Source of the DNA: Fidelibacterota bacterium
GTDB lineage: Bacteria > Fidelibacterota > JAANXI01
Length of the DNA stretch: 16,017 nt
Direction of reading: 5' to 3'
NCBI GenBank assembly: GCA_018263365.1
Contig: JAANXI010000132.1
Span: 1-16,017, forward strand
This document shows positions 1 to 7,065 of this stretch, piece after piece. Both the position numbers and the translations under genes were made by a program. The stretch's first letter is position 1. Each line of letters starts with the position of its first letter. The notes under the pieces were generated by a model. The model worked only from the letters and a program-made list of their open reading frames with translations, was not told the DNA's origin and made no database searches.

Positions 1-30
1 TATATTTCGGAGACACGCCTCCAAAATATA
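1..30. repeat. Palindromic hairpin at the window edge
   Basis: Positions 1-7 pair with 24-30 and 9-12 (GGAG) pair with 19-22 (CTCC), with one mismatch between and a 6-base loop. The result is an 11-bp near-perfect hairpin. It looks like a short dispersed intergenic palindrome or a terminator-like element of the upstream gene. The frame running from base 1 to the TAA at 79-81 passes through it, so that frame is probably not coding. Confidence 0.45.
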
Positions 31-81
31 CCTGTTGATACCCTGAAGAAAACGCCCTATTGTATGGTAGCATTTCATTAA

Positions 82-1026
82 ATGTTCACACGAACCGGTC
101 AAGCCATTTCAGGGAAGGACACTCTCCAACAAATAATTTGGCTCGGTATAGGTTTTGTGCTATTGAATACCAGTACCATCTTCAGCCAACAAATTTCGTG
201 GCCAGACACCCTTCCCAAACCCAATCCCAAAGAAGTCGGCGCCCTGGACCCTTGGCCGGGAATCGAACAGTACCCGGCAGTGATTCAGGAATATGATGCC
301 AAATTCCGGGAGTTTTACCAGTGGTACCAAGAGGAACTAGAACAGAGAAAAACCAGGGAAGCACGGTCAGAGATACGTATACCGGAATCGATGTTACTGC
401 CGTTAGCACGCCTTTATATCAGTATTGATTTGTACCATGAAAAATTAGATAAAACTGGATACGCCGATCGGTACAAGTTTGGACGGTGGGGAAATGGGTT
501 TTTGTTTCACCAAATGTTGGATCGACTTTCAGGGAAATGGCGGGTAATTGTGCGAAGTGACGGTTTAGTCCTCGGGAATGTAATAAAAGATACATTACTC
601 GCTCGTAATTTGAATACACCGGTAATAAGAGACCTAGACAAAATGGTTTATTTTAAAATAAATTCCGACATATGGGGGTCAATACCTGAGGATACTATAT
701 TAATACGGTATCACTCCGAATGGTTCCCTAATGGTAAAATTCAACAAGGCAAGGATATCCTTACACAGGTGCATGATGGAAGTCATGCTGCATTAGGAGA
801 GAAAAGAATAGAAGTATATAATGCCGAATTTTTAAACGAGACAATCCCGCAATTTTTAGTAGTTGAAAACGGCGTTATTCAGGATCCAAATAAGGTGCTT
901 AACCAGAAACGATATACACCTTTGCCGGATAAAATGGTATGGCAAGAAAATATTGTGGGGAAATCATACCAGGAGTATGAAAAGGATTGGGAAAATTTTT
1001 TAGAAGAAAATGGGATAAGTCCATGA
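82..1026 (+). CDS. Secreted or membrane-anchored protein of unknown function
   Basis: A 314-residue protein I do not recognise. Residues about 18-35 are hydrophobic (IIWLGIGFVLLNTSTIF) and followed by SQQ, consistent with a signal peptide or N-terminal anchor. The remainder is polar and soluble-looking, rich in Tyr, Glu, Lys and Trp, with a charged segment near residues 85-100 (QWYQEELEQRKTREAR). No catalytic motif or repeat is visible. The ATG at 82 has no clear Shine-Dalgarno sequence and sits directly after an in-frame TAA at 79-81, so the start is uncertain. Base composition is more A+T-rich than in the conserved genes later in the window, as is common for acquired or poorly constrained accessory genes. 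Its TGA overlaps the ATG of a small ORF (ATGA at 1023-1026), which suggests coupling to the downstream secreted-protein genes. It may be part of the same decaying island. Confidence 0.6.
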   Translation: MFTRTGQAISGKDTLQQIIWLGIGFVLLNTSTIFSQQISWPDTLPKPNPKEVGALDPWPGIEQYPAVIQEYDAKFREFYQWYQEELEQRKTREARSEIRIPESMLLPLARLYISIDLYHEKLDKTGYADRYKFGRWGNGFLFHQMLDRLSGKWRVIVRSDGLVLGNVIKDTLLARNLNTPVIRDLDKMVYFKINSDIWGSIPEDTILIRYHSEWFPNGKIQQGKDILTQVHDGSHAALGEKRIEVYNAEFLNETIPQFLVVENGVIQDPNKVLNQKRYTPLPDKMVWQENIVGKSYQEYEKDWENFLEENGISP

Positions 1027-1130
1027 AAATTTTGTCAGGTTTAATTTTTCTTTTATTGCTCTTCTCTGTCTTTTTACCTGAAATAAATATGGTGACGCAA
1101 TGCAGGCAAAATACAAAGGAGAAAATATGA
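1023..1130 (+). CDS. Small hydrophobic peptide ORF (35 aa), possibly a remnant
   Basis: This ORF starts at an ATGA overlap with the upstream gene and ends at an ATGA overlap (1127-1130) with the next reading frame. The product begins MKILSGLIFLLLLFSVFLPE, a textbook signal-peptide or membrane segment, then has about 15 polar residues. It could be a genuine small membrane peptide or the leftover signal peptide of a deleted exported protein. The double ATGA chaining argues that it is, or was, translated. The AGGAG near its 3' end serves the next gene. Confidence 0.35.
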   Translation: MKILSGLIFLLLLFSVFLPEINMVTQCRQNTKEKI

Positions 1131-2518
1131 GACACCGAAGATGGCAATCTATCTGTGTTGTGATAATATCCCTGGTATGAGTCCCCTTCGCACCCGTTCA
1201 CGGAGAAGCGGATTTGGTCGTGACTTCTTTTTCTGTGGACCAATCGCGAGCATATCAGGATGCGGGAGTGACCCTCAGCATTACAGTTAAAAACCAGGGG
1301 ACTGCAGAAACGGACGACTACGTTTTTGGCGATGTATTTTTCAATCTGGCGAATGAGCCCGATCCCGCATACGGAGACACCCCTGATAATTACTTTGATA
1401 TTGGGTATATTTCTGCTGGCGCAAGCGAAAGTGCCACCCTGTATATTACCTATGACAGCTATACAGTCCGGGGGTGGGTATTCGGGTCGAACACCATTCA
1501 GGTCTATGTTGATTATGATGAATATGTCACTGAATCAAATGAAAATAATAACAGCGCGGAACTGCTGGACCTTGAATGGATTCAGGCACCGGTTACCAGC
1601 AACTGTCAGTGGCCTATTGCCGATGTAAATACGTCTCATAATCTAAATAGCGTACCGAATGAGTATCGATCAGAAGGGGGGCTTCATACCCACCATGGTA
1701 TTGACATAGACGGATGGCTGGGGACTGATGTTCTTTCTGTCTCATCCGGTCGAGTACGCAATAGGGGAGGAGAAAGTCTTCGTCTAATGGGCACCCACTT
1801 GCCTGATAAAGACAACTTTGAGTATGTGCATCTTCAAGAGATGAATTATGCTGAGGATGACTGGGTATATGAAAAAGGAATTAAAATCGGTGAGACCAAT
1901 TCAGATAATCACCTCCATTTTAACGATGAAACCCAATTCGGCAACGAGGACGACGAGAATCTGGAGAACTTCACCAACCCGCTCTTTTTTTTCCGGTTGG
2001 ATCCCCCGTTTTCAAGTGATTGGGAATATCCCGTCATTGACGGATCGTATTTGGTCATTCGCGAGGATCAATCCAGTCAGACGATGGAGCCCACGTCGGT
2101 GAGCGGACAGGCGGATTTTATTATCCGGGCGAAAGATATTCTCAATGGGTTGCGCGGGGGATTGGCGTATATCGGTTATCAGATTCTTGATTCGGATAAC
2201 ACGGTGGTATTTTCTGCCGATAATCAGGTGAATCTGGCAACGGAACGTGTCTATACGAATGCGGTGATAGAGTATCTGTATCCTCAAGCCCCAAATAGTT
2301 ATATCTACTATTTTATTACCAATGATATTACCGATGCCACGGGAACGGGCGCTTCCGACTTTGAAGATGCGTTTGATTCCACCCAATTACCCGATGGTAA
2401 TTATACCTTACGGGTATCGGTGGAAGACTTTAACCAAAATTCAACCAGTGCGGACTTTGCAATAATTATTGACAACTCCGCAGGGATGGGGGAGGGAATG
2501 AGATGGAACGACAAATAA
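1127..2518 (+). pseudogene. CARDB + M23-type peptidase, interrupted by TGA in its signal peptide
   Basis: The natural start is the ATG at 1127, with a good Shine-Dalgarno sequence (AAAGGAG, about 5 bases upstream). It encodes MRHRRWQSICVVIISLV, then an in-frame TGA at 1178-1180, then VPFAPVHGEADLVV and an open frame to 2518. The full product would be about 463 residues: a signal peptide, a CARDB adhesion-like domain (about 29-150, ending DEYVTESNENNNSAE), a lysostaphin/LytM-type M23 domain (about 165-290) and a C-terminal beta-sandwich-like region. The M23 zinc ligands look intact: HHGIDID (His190, Asp194) and HLHF (His262 and His264). Known M23 enzymes cut peptidoglycan cross-links or other peptides outside the cytoplasm. 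Without read-through, initiation could only occur downstream, for example at TTG 1214, giving a protein with no export signal. The gene is therefore probably inactive, unless the TGA is a sequence error. The stop overlaps the next gene by 16 bases. Confidence 0.75.
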
Positions 2519-2811
2519 GATTTGCGAAACTGGTTTTGATGGCAGGGATAGTCTGTTTCCTGAGCGCAGGGATGTTACTTGCTCAACGGAGCTATAAATG
2601 GGAAGTTGTTGAGGAGACCCAAATTGAGCCAGATACCCGGAACTCTCGCGTAAAGTTCTCTTCCCCGTCGGAATCCCAGGCTGGACGGATGCGATTCACC
2701 CCGAAAGTGGGAAGACAAAACATATCAGGCCAACAAGAACTGGAAAAACATGTGAATGATGCCGAACTCACTCCGATTCCAGAGGTTGAACGGGGAACTA
2801 TTCGTAGGTAA
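2503..2811 (+). CDS. Exported protein, N-terminal part of a gene split by TAA
   Basis: The ATG at 2503 has a strong Shine-Dalgarno sequence (GGAGGG at 2491-2496, 6-base spacing) and overlaps the end of the preceding gene. The first 27 or so residues form a signal peptide (LVLMAGIVCFLSAGMLLAQ). A low-complexity, charged linker follows, with no recognisable domain. The frame stops at TAA 2809-2811, but the same frame continues open at once into the beta-propeller ORF ending at 3825, with no other stop. The simplest reading is one exported protein of about 440 residues with a nonsense codon after residue 102. The alternative, a separate 102-aa secreted protein, is weaker because the second half then has neither a ribosome binding site nor an export signal. 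Confidence 0.55.
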   Translation: MERQIRFAKLVLMAGIVCFLSAGMLLAQRSYKWEVVEETQIEPDTRNSRVKFSSPSESQAGRMRFTPKVGRQNISGQQELEKHVNDAELTPIPEVERGTIRR

Positions 2812-2847
2812 AGCCAGGGAGGTTTTGTTCAGATTATCCGGTTTGCC

Positions 2848-3825
2848 ATGGAAGACACAACCTCCCTTTATACATTTGTCGATGATGAGGTAAAACCGCC
2901 AGTGAAGAAGGCTTACATCCTTTATGATAGAAACGGCGACCGGTTAGGGCCATTGAAATTCCGCCAAGAAAATGTGTACCTAGAGGCTATGTATGGTAAC
3001 GGTGCGTATATAGGCAGAACAGATACAGGGAAGTTGCATATTGTTCATCTTGGTCAGGACATCTACAAGGTTGTTGATGTTTTGGCAGCCGGAGAGGAAT
3101 ATTATTGTCCAACATATGGCTGTACCGGAGGTGGTGCATTCATAGAAACAACAGAGGATATGTTATTTGAATACCCCAAACGCAAAAATGGTAAAATTAT
3201 GTCGGATTTCTACCTCATAAGTAAGAATGGGGAAATATTGTGGAAGCGTTCCTATAATGGCGAAGTAGTATATAATGTGCTCTCTCCCGACGGTAGTTAT
3301 GTGGCTTTGATGTATACAATACCAGTCCAGAAGGAAACCTGGGACGAGCCCCGGATAGTCCCGTTTGAAGGCGAGGTGGAAATTATCCGGCGGGACGGTA
3401 CCACAGTGTCTACATTTCAAACGGGGTTTTCCTCCTCCAGGGATCAATTTTCTCAGGATAACGAATACATCCTATTTCGAGAACAACATCAGGTAATAAA
3501 AATTTTCGCGGTGCAAACTGGCGAGTTGGTAAATAGAATACTTTTTCCCGGCTCTCGCCCGGTGGAAGAAGTGGTCCTCAATAAACCCTTGGGCGTTATC
3601 GCCGTTCTTCGGAACGTCACCAGCGGCTGGGGTGGGGAGCGCCGTATCACGGTTGTTCCAATAGAGGGCACCGCCAAACGCCCGGTCTGGGAATACAGCC
3701 TGGGCGAATTCGACCGCCGTTCTGACGACTTTAGCCATTTTACGCACCTGTCCATCTCTCACGATGGCTCTGAGATTAGTGTGTTGAGTAACAAAAAATA
3801 TTTACGATTCGAGCGAGTAGAATAG
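2848..3825 (+). CDS. Beta-propeller-like protein, C-terminal part of the split gene
   Basis: A 325-residue reading frame with recurring blade-like segments: LSPDGSYVAL, FSQDNEYILF and ISHDGSEISVLS, plus KNGEILW and TGELVNRI turns. This pattern is typical of WD40, PQQ or YncE-like beta-propellers, which usually act as binding scaffolds. No catalytic residues are evident. The ATG at 2848 lacks any Shine-Dalgarno sequence and the protein lacks a signal peptide. The frame is identical to that of 2503-2811 and open upstream to the TAA at 2809 (residues SQGGFVQIIRFA precede the ATG). I therefore read it as the body of the exported protein whose signal peptide lies at 2503. It may be untranslated if the nonsense codon is real. 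Confidence 0.55.
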   Translation: MEDTTSLYTFVDDEVKPPVKKAYILYDRNGDRLGPLKFRQENVYLEAMYGNGAYIGRTDTGKLHIVHLGQDIYKVVDVLAAGEEYYCPTYGCTGGGAFIETTEDMLFEYPKRKNGKIMSDFYLISKNGEILWKRSYNGEVVYNVLSPDGSYVALMYTIPVQKETWDEPRIVPFEGEVEIIRRDGTTVSTFQTGFSSSRDQFSQDNEYILFREQHQVIKIFAVQTGELVNRILFPGSRPVEEVVLNKPLGVIAVLRNVTSGWGGERRITVVPIEGTAKRPVWEYSLGEFDRRSDDFSHFTHLSISHDGSEISVLSNKKYLRFERVE

Positions 3826-3878
3826 AATTTGAAATGGAGCTACACTCTTTTCAGTAAATGCTCAAAGGAGAATGACCA

Positions 3879-4508
3879 ATGAAAAAAATATATATCTTCC
3901 TTGTCCCTTTCGTTTGTATGGTTATTGGAATGACGTCACCGGTCTACGCAGTTGATCCCGTTGAGGAGGCCGACTACCTTATCATCACTCATCCGCAGTT
4001 GGATAATGGGGGTTGGTTGAGTGATCTCACGGCGCTTCAGGAGTCCCGGGGATATGCCGTCGGCGTCTGGTATGTGAACGATCAGGTAACGTCCAATACA
4101 GATATTCAGCAACTCATCAATGATGCCTATCTGAGCGGGATTCCGGTCCAATATGTCCTCCTGGCCGGGATGGCAGCCAATCAAACGCCCGAAACGCCAC
4201 TCCCGGAGAACCAGAAACAGGAAACCCGGGATTTAAAAAACCCCACGGCGAATGCTCTGGAATTAAACTTTATCCCGTTTACCTACGAAAATATGGAAAT
4301 CTGGGGCGGTGACGTGGTGGACGTTCCCACGGATGATCATTATTACCCGTCCATGCATATTCAAAATAACCCGATTTATATCGGGCGCGTTCCCGCCCGG
4401 AAACCGAATCAACAGTTATGTCTTCGACCTTTGGTCCCAGGGTTCTCCCGTGGTATGATTTTCACCGGGGCGTTGATTTTGGGAAATATTTGGAGCATTG
4501 GGCTGTGA
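3879..4508 (+). pseudogene. Truncated gingipain-type (peptidase C25) exported protease
   Basis: The start is clear: AAGGAG at 3865-3870, then ATG at 3879 and a signal peptide (MKKIYIFLVPFVCMVIGM...VYA, about 24 residues). The mature part matches the start of the C25 family by eye: EEADYLIITHPQL, SRGYAVGVWYVND, PVQYVLLAGMA, a DVPTDDHYY acidic-aromatic segment and IYIGRVPARKP. C25 proteases in FCB bacteria are normally exported, with the catalytic His and Cys further downstream and often a sorting domain at the C terminus. Here the family-like sequence stops near codon 177 (about 4409). It is replaced by unrelated residues and a TGA at 4506, so the catalytic half is missing and the product cannot be an active protease. 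A fragment of a different peptidase begins in another frame at the break. Confidence 0.75.
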
Positions 4509-4546
4509 ATCATTCGAATGGTAGCATGACTTCCGCGTACCTCTGA
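4403..4546 (+). pseudogene. M23 peptidase fragment, out of frame with the C25 remnant
   Basis: In the frame two bases ahead of the C25 reading frame, 4403-4546 encodes SSTFGPRVLP followed by WYDFHRGVDFG. FGPR, then DFHRGVD, is the characteristic opening of a lysostaphin-type M23 domain: the zinc-binding HxxxD (His and Asp of HRGVD) preceded by FGPR. After GVDFG the resemblance is lost (KYLEHWAVNHSNG) and a TGA follows at 4544-4546. It is a short gene piece with no start or ribosome binding site. It marks a deletion or recombination join between two secreted peptidase genes. Confidence 0.55.
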
Positions 4547-4597
4547 AGAGGCACGCTGGTTAAAAATAAGACGACTTCCGTCGTCTGTAAAAGCCAG
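4535..4597. repeat. Two adjacent stem-loops after the C25/M23 remnant
   Basis: The first hairpin is GCGT-CCTC (4535-4543) pairing with GAGG-ACGC (4548-4556) around a TGAA loop, with one A/C mismatch. The second is AGACGAC (4569-4575) pairing with GTCGTCT (4580-4586) around a TTCC tetraloop. The second is enclosed by CTGG at 4556 and CCAG at 4594. No U-run follows either, so they do not look like classic terminators. They resemble dispersed intergenic palindromes. The rest of 4598-4985 has no supportable gene. Confidence 0.45.
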
Positions 4598-4631
4598 TCT
4601 TCCGGTGGAAAAAAAGGTGGCAAGGTACTTG

Positions 4632-4978
4632 TTGGGTATAAGGTATAGGGGAATAAGGTGAACGGCATGAGATTCAATTCTCTGATTCAATGAGACTTCC
4701 TTTGAATCAGCAACCGCCTTCAGGTGGTCGTGAGAGAAAAATATGAAAGAATTTAAACCCCAAAAAATCCCCTTGTCTTTTTTGGGAATTTGTGAATTTT
4801 TCAGGTTGAAGAACCATCGTTTCTGCTTCAAACACTCGGCGGTTTTGGGGTATCCTTTTTCGTTCGATATTTATTTTGCGTTAATTTGTGCTCTTCACGG
4901 GTAAATTAAGCTAACATTTCCATCGGTAGAATGGTTTGATTTTCCTCTATACCCTGTACCCTTATACCTTATACCCAA
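4632..4978. repeat. Long-range inverted repeat flanking a gene-free segment
   Basis: TTGGGTATAAGGTATA at 4632-4647 recurs as its exact reverse complement at 4963-4978, 16 of 16 bases, with further partial similarity inward. The enclosed segment of about 315 bases has no convincing gene. It contains a smaller hairpin (CTGATTCAA at 4682-4690 with TTGAATCAG at 4702-4710). It could be a miniature mobile element or a pair of dispersed GTATAAGG-type repeats. No target-site duplication is obvious. Confidence 0.5.
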
Positions 4979-4985
4979 TTCCATT

Positions 4986-5492
4986 TTAATTTTGATCTGT
5001 TACACTACTGTCCCGGGAAATTGTCGAAGATTCTAAATGTTCAATCCTCTGCTGCAACTCCTTCACCTCCTGCACATTCGCCCCGTGCTCGAAGACCAGC
5101 TGTCCACCTATAAATCCGGTGGTGAGAAGTGTGATGGTTCCAATAATGGCCACGGTCAGATAAAGTATTCGCCACTTTTGTCGGATTCTTCGATCCATGC
5201 TGGAGCGCCAGACAAAGAGCACCGTGAAAATCACAGCGGTAGCAATCCCCAGGTATTGGTGATACGGCAACAGGGATTCCACACCTTCTGTGAAGATGGC
5301 GCTGTTTTTCGCGTACAAGCCGGTAATTACCGCGAAGAGCGCGACCAGAAATCCCAAAAAGAGGTTCCACCAGCCGACGGTTTGCAGGTGAGGCCGGTCT
5401 GTTGTGACGGCAAGGATATCAAACAACACGCTCACGGAAAGCAGTGCGACAGCAAATCCCACGACAAACGGATGAAAGTCAAGCATAATCAA
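4986..5492 (-). CDS. DUF2231-type integral membrane protein
   Basis: A 168-residue protein with four predicted membrane helices. The DUF2231 signature features are visible: LDFHPFVVGFAVALL at the N terminus, a second conserved His after the second helix (PYHQYLG) and GGQLVFEHGANV closing the fourth helix. A short coiled-coil-like tail follows (VQEVKELQQRIEHLESS). The paired His residues in or next to membrane helices suggest heme or metal binding, but the family's function is not established. Two starts compete. TTG 5492 is spaced 5 bases from AAAGGA, and ATG 5486 is 11 bases from it; the products differ by two residues. The gene diverges from the porin-ferritin-flavin operon and shares its 280-base intergenic region, so the two could be co-regulated. 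Downstream lies the inverted repeat ending at 4978. Confidence 0.75.
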   Translation of the reverse strand: MIMLDFHPFVVGFAVALLSVSVLFDILAVTTDRPHLQTVGWWNLFLGFLVALFAVITGLYAKNSAIFTEGVESLLPYHQYLGIATAVIFTVLFVWRSSMDRRIRQKWRILYLTVAIIGTITLLTTGFIGGQLVFEHGANVQEVKELQQRIEHLESSTISRDSSVTDQN

Positions 5493-5582
5493 TCTATTCC
5501 TTTGTTATCGAAGTCGACGGAATTTACAACCACTATCGGAGACAGAAAAGTTCCGATGTTGAGTTTTTCAATAAGATCCTGC

Positions 5583-5611
5583 TTGCGCTCCAAGCATCTT
5601 CGGTATATATT
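5583..5611 (+). promoter_or_regulatory. Candidate sigma70-like promoter of the porin operon
   Basis: TTGCGC (5583-5588), a 17-base spacer and TATATT (5606-5611) predict a transcript starting near 5618, about 154 bases before the porin ATG. The same TTGnnn-17-TATATT form appears upstream of the zinc-ribbon gene and tryptophanase, which strengthens the call. The predicted start lies inside the palindromes at 5613-5645. Confidence 0.5.
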
Positions 5612-5612
5612 C

Positions 5613-5645
5613 TAATCGCAATTGAGATTAAGTTGCAATTGCAAC
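5613..5645. promoter_or_regulatory. Candidate operator: two palindromes at the porin transcription start
   Basis: TAATC (5613-5617) and GATTA (5626-5630) form one dyad. It is directly followed by the perfect 14-bp palindrome GTTGCAATTGCAAC (5632-5645). Both sit just downstream of the -10 element. GCAATTG occurs in both. The position suits a dimeric repressor. A metal-responsive Fur-family site would suit a ferritin-containing operon, but this identity is inference only. Confidence 0.4.
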
Positions 5646-5657
5646 GAATAATAAGGG

Positions 5658-5743
5658 GAACGGTTGTAATGAGAGGGAAAAGAATCCGGGATATAGAAAT
5701 AGCATCTCGATTCGGTGGTTCAGTTTCTCGGACGCAACCGTTC
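5658..5743 (+). promoter_or_regulatory. Candidate structured RNA leader upstream of the porin
   Basis: Three nested pairings occupy the 5' leader. The outer stem is GAACGGTTG (5658-5666) with CAACCGTTC (5735-5743), 9/9. The middle is GAGA (5671-5674) with TCTC (5726-5729). The inner is GAATC-GGGAT (5682-5692, one bulged C) with ATCTC-GATTC (5704-5713), closing an 11-base loop. The nesting is compatible with one 86-base folded element ending 28 bases before the porin start. A 27-codon ORF (5669-5752, AAGGGG upstream) lies within it. It matches no riboswitch class I know. Confidence 0.4.
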
Positions 5744-5771
5744 AAACTATAGATTGGAGAATGGAGTCAGA

Positions 5772-6962
5772 ATGCAGTTCAAATTGGGACAGATTTTTGT
5801 GGGAGCACTTGTATTCGTCGGTATGGGGCTATTACCAGAGATAGCGGCCGCTCAGGATCGTCCGGCCGTTCCCGGCGGAATGTATGACAAACCGTATATC
5901 GAGAGATTCGGCCGCGGGACAGCCGTCGGCGGATACATCGATATGGAATGGGAAATTACGGAAGATAAGAACACCTTTGATCAGCACCGGCTGATCCCGT
6001 TTATCTTCAGCGAGATTTCCGACCGGATCCACTTTGCCACCGAGATCGAGTTCGAGCACGGCGGACGCGTACCCGGCGACGGAGAGGTAAAACTGGAATA
6101 CGCCGCCCTGGATATCCAGTTTGCGGACTGGTTGACGTATCGAAGCGGTGTGATCCTGTCCCCGCTCGGCAAGTTCAACCTGGTGCACGATAGCCCGTGG
6201 AATGATTTTGTGTCCCGGCCGCTGGTGGATCGCCAGCTGATCCCCACGACCCTGTCGGAATCCGGGATGGGCTTTCATGGCACGATGTATCCCTCGGAAA
6301 TGTCGGTACTGGGATATGAAGTTTATTTGGTAAATGGCTTTAATGACAAAATTATTAGCGACAAAAATTTTTCGACGCAAGGATTTGATAATGACAATTT
6401 AAGTACAATTGATTCAATACGTACTAGAAAAGGGCGTGGTTCACTGGCTTCTGATAATAATAAAGCTAAATCCCTTGTTGGGAGAGTTGTATACAGTCCA
6501 ATGCTCGGTATAGAAATTGGCGGGAGCGTACACTCCGGTGTCTATTCTCCTGATAGTGTCGAGAGCCGTAGTATCTCAATTGGTACCGTGGACGCAACTT
6601 TACAAAAAGGGCCGTTCGAAGTGTTGATGGAGACGGCGTACTCAACCACGGAGATCACCAGCAACACCAGTGTGAATCAGTTCGGCTATTATCTCCAGCC
6701 CAACATTCATTTTGGATTCGGGCTGGTACCAGGATTTCCGGAGTCCAAATTCACAGGTCTGGTGCGCCTGGGCCGGGTCGACTATAACCTCGATGCTGAC
6801 GGCGAGCACACAAACCGCTATACTTTCGGGCTGAACTGGCGTCCCAAGGAAGATACGGCAGTCAAGGTCGAATATCTGCTGGAACAGGACACACCGCTGA
6901 ATTCAACGGATGCCGATGATATGGTCGGAACCTTCTTTTTCGGGACGACATCATACTTCTAG
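5772..6962 (+). CDS. Outer-membrane beta-barrel porin-like protein
   Basis: I chose ATG 5772 (GGAG at 5763-5766) because it places a clean signal peptide at the N terminus (MQFKLGQIFVGALVFVGMGL...AAA, then QDRP). The open frame does extend upstream to 5715. The 396-residue precursor has alternating polar/hydrophobic strands (GGYIDMEWEI, IHFATEIEFEHGG, LTYRSGVILSPLGKFNL), and its last residue is an aromatic Phe (FFFGTTSYF). These are the marks of an outer-membrane barrel, similar in style to phosphate-selective porin O/P or DcaP-like porins; the substrate is unknown. Codons about 190-275 (roughly 6330-6605) are clearly more A+T-rich than the rest and encode Asn/Asp/Ser-rich, loop-like sequence. 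This suggests an exchanged or fast-evolving surface segment. It leads the operon with the ferritin-like and flavin proteins. Confidence 0.75.
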   Translation: MQFKLGQIFVGALVFVGMGLLPEIAAAQDRPAVPGGMYDKPYIERFGRGTAVGGYIDMEWEITEDKNTFDQHRLIPFIFSEISDRIHFATEIEFEHGGRVPGDGEVKLEYAALDIQFADWLTYRSGVILSPLGKFNLVHDSPWNDFVSRPLVDRQLIPTTLSESGMGFHGTMYPSEMSVLGYEVYLVNGFNDKIISDKNFSTQGFDNDNLSTIDSIRTRKGRGSLASDNNKAKSLVGRVVYSPMLGIEIGGSVHSGVYSPDSVESRSISIGTVDATLQKGPFEVLMETAYSTTEITSNTSVNQFGYYLQPNIHFGFGLVPGFPESKFTGLVRLGRVDYNLDADGEHTNRYTFGLNWRPKEDTAVKVEYLLEQDTPLNSTDADDMVGTFFFGTTSYF

Positions 6963-7005
6963 ACAATTCGGGCTGTGTCTTTGAGTTGTCCGATGCTGTT
7001 TGATA

Positions 7006-7043
7006 TGCACAGGCGGGCGTATTACATTATGCCCGCTTGTGCA
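7006..7043 (+). terminator. Strong intercistronic hairpin after the porin
   Basis: TGCACAGGCGGGC (7006-7018) pairs with GCCCGCTTGTGCA (7031-7043), 13 bp with one G-U, extendable by about three pairs into the 12-base loop. A weaker hairpin, 6962-6969 with 6983-6990, precedes it. No U-run follows, so a partial terminator or an mRNA-processing/stability element between the porin and ferritin-like genes is more likely than full termination. Confidence 0.5.
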
Positions 7044-7065
7044 AATTAGAGGAAAGACAAAATAC

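Noticed and set aside
1..81. Open frame from the window edge to TAA 79-81, as the tail of an upstream gene or an extension of the 82-1026 gene
   Set aside because: It runs through a near-perfect hairpin at 1-30, is only 26 codons long and shows no recognisable protein features.
1178..1180. TGA read as selenocysteine or a reassigned codon
   Set aside because: It falls in a signal peptide, where Sec has no known role. TGA ends several intact genes in the window, and a neighbouring gene is broken by TAA instead.
4409..4831. 140-codon ORF on the - strand
   Set aside because: It crosses the peptidase remnant, two hairpins and one arm of the inverted repeat, and shows no domain or ribosome binding site. 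It is likely a chance frame.
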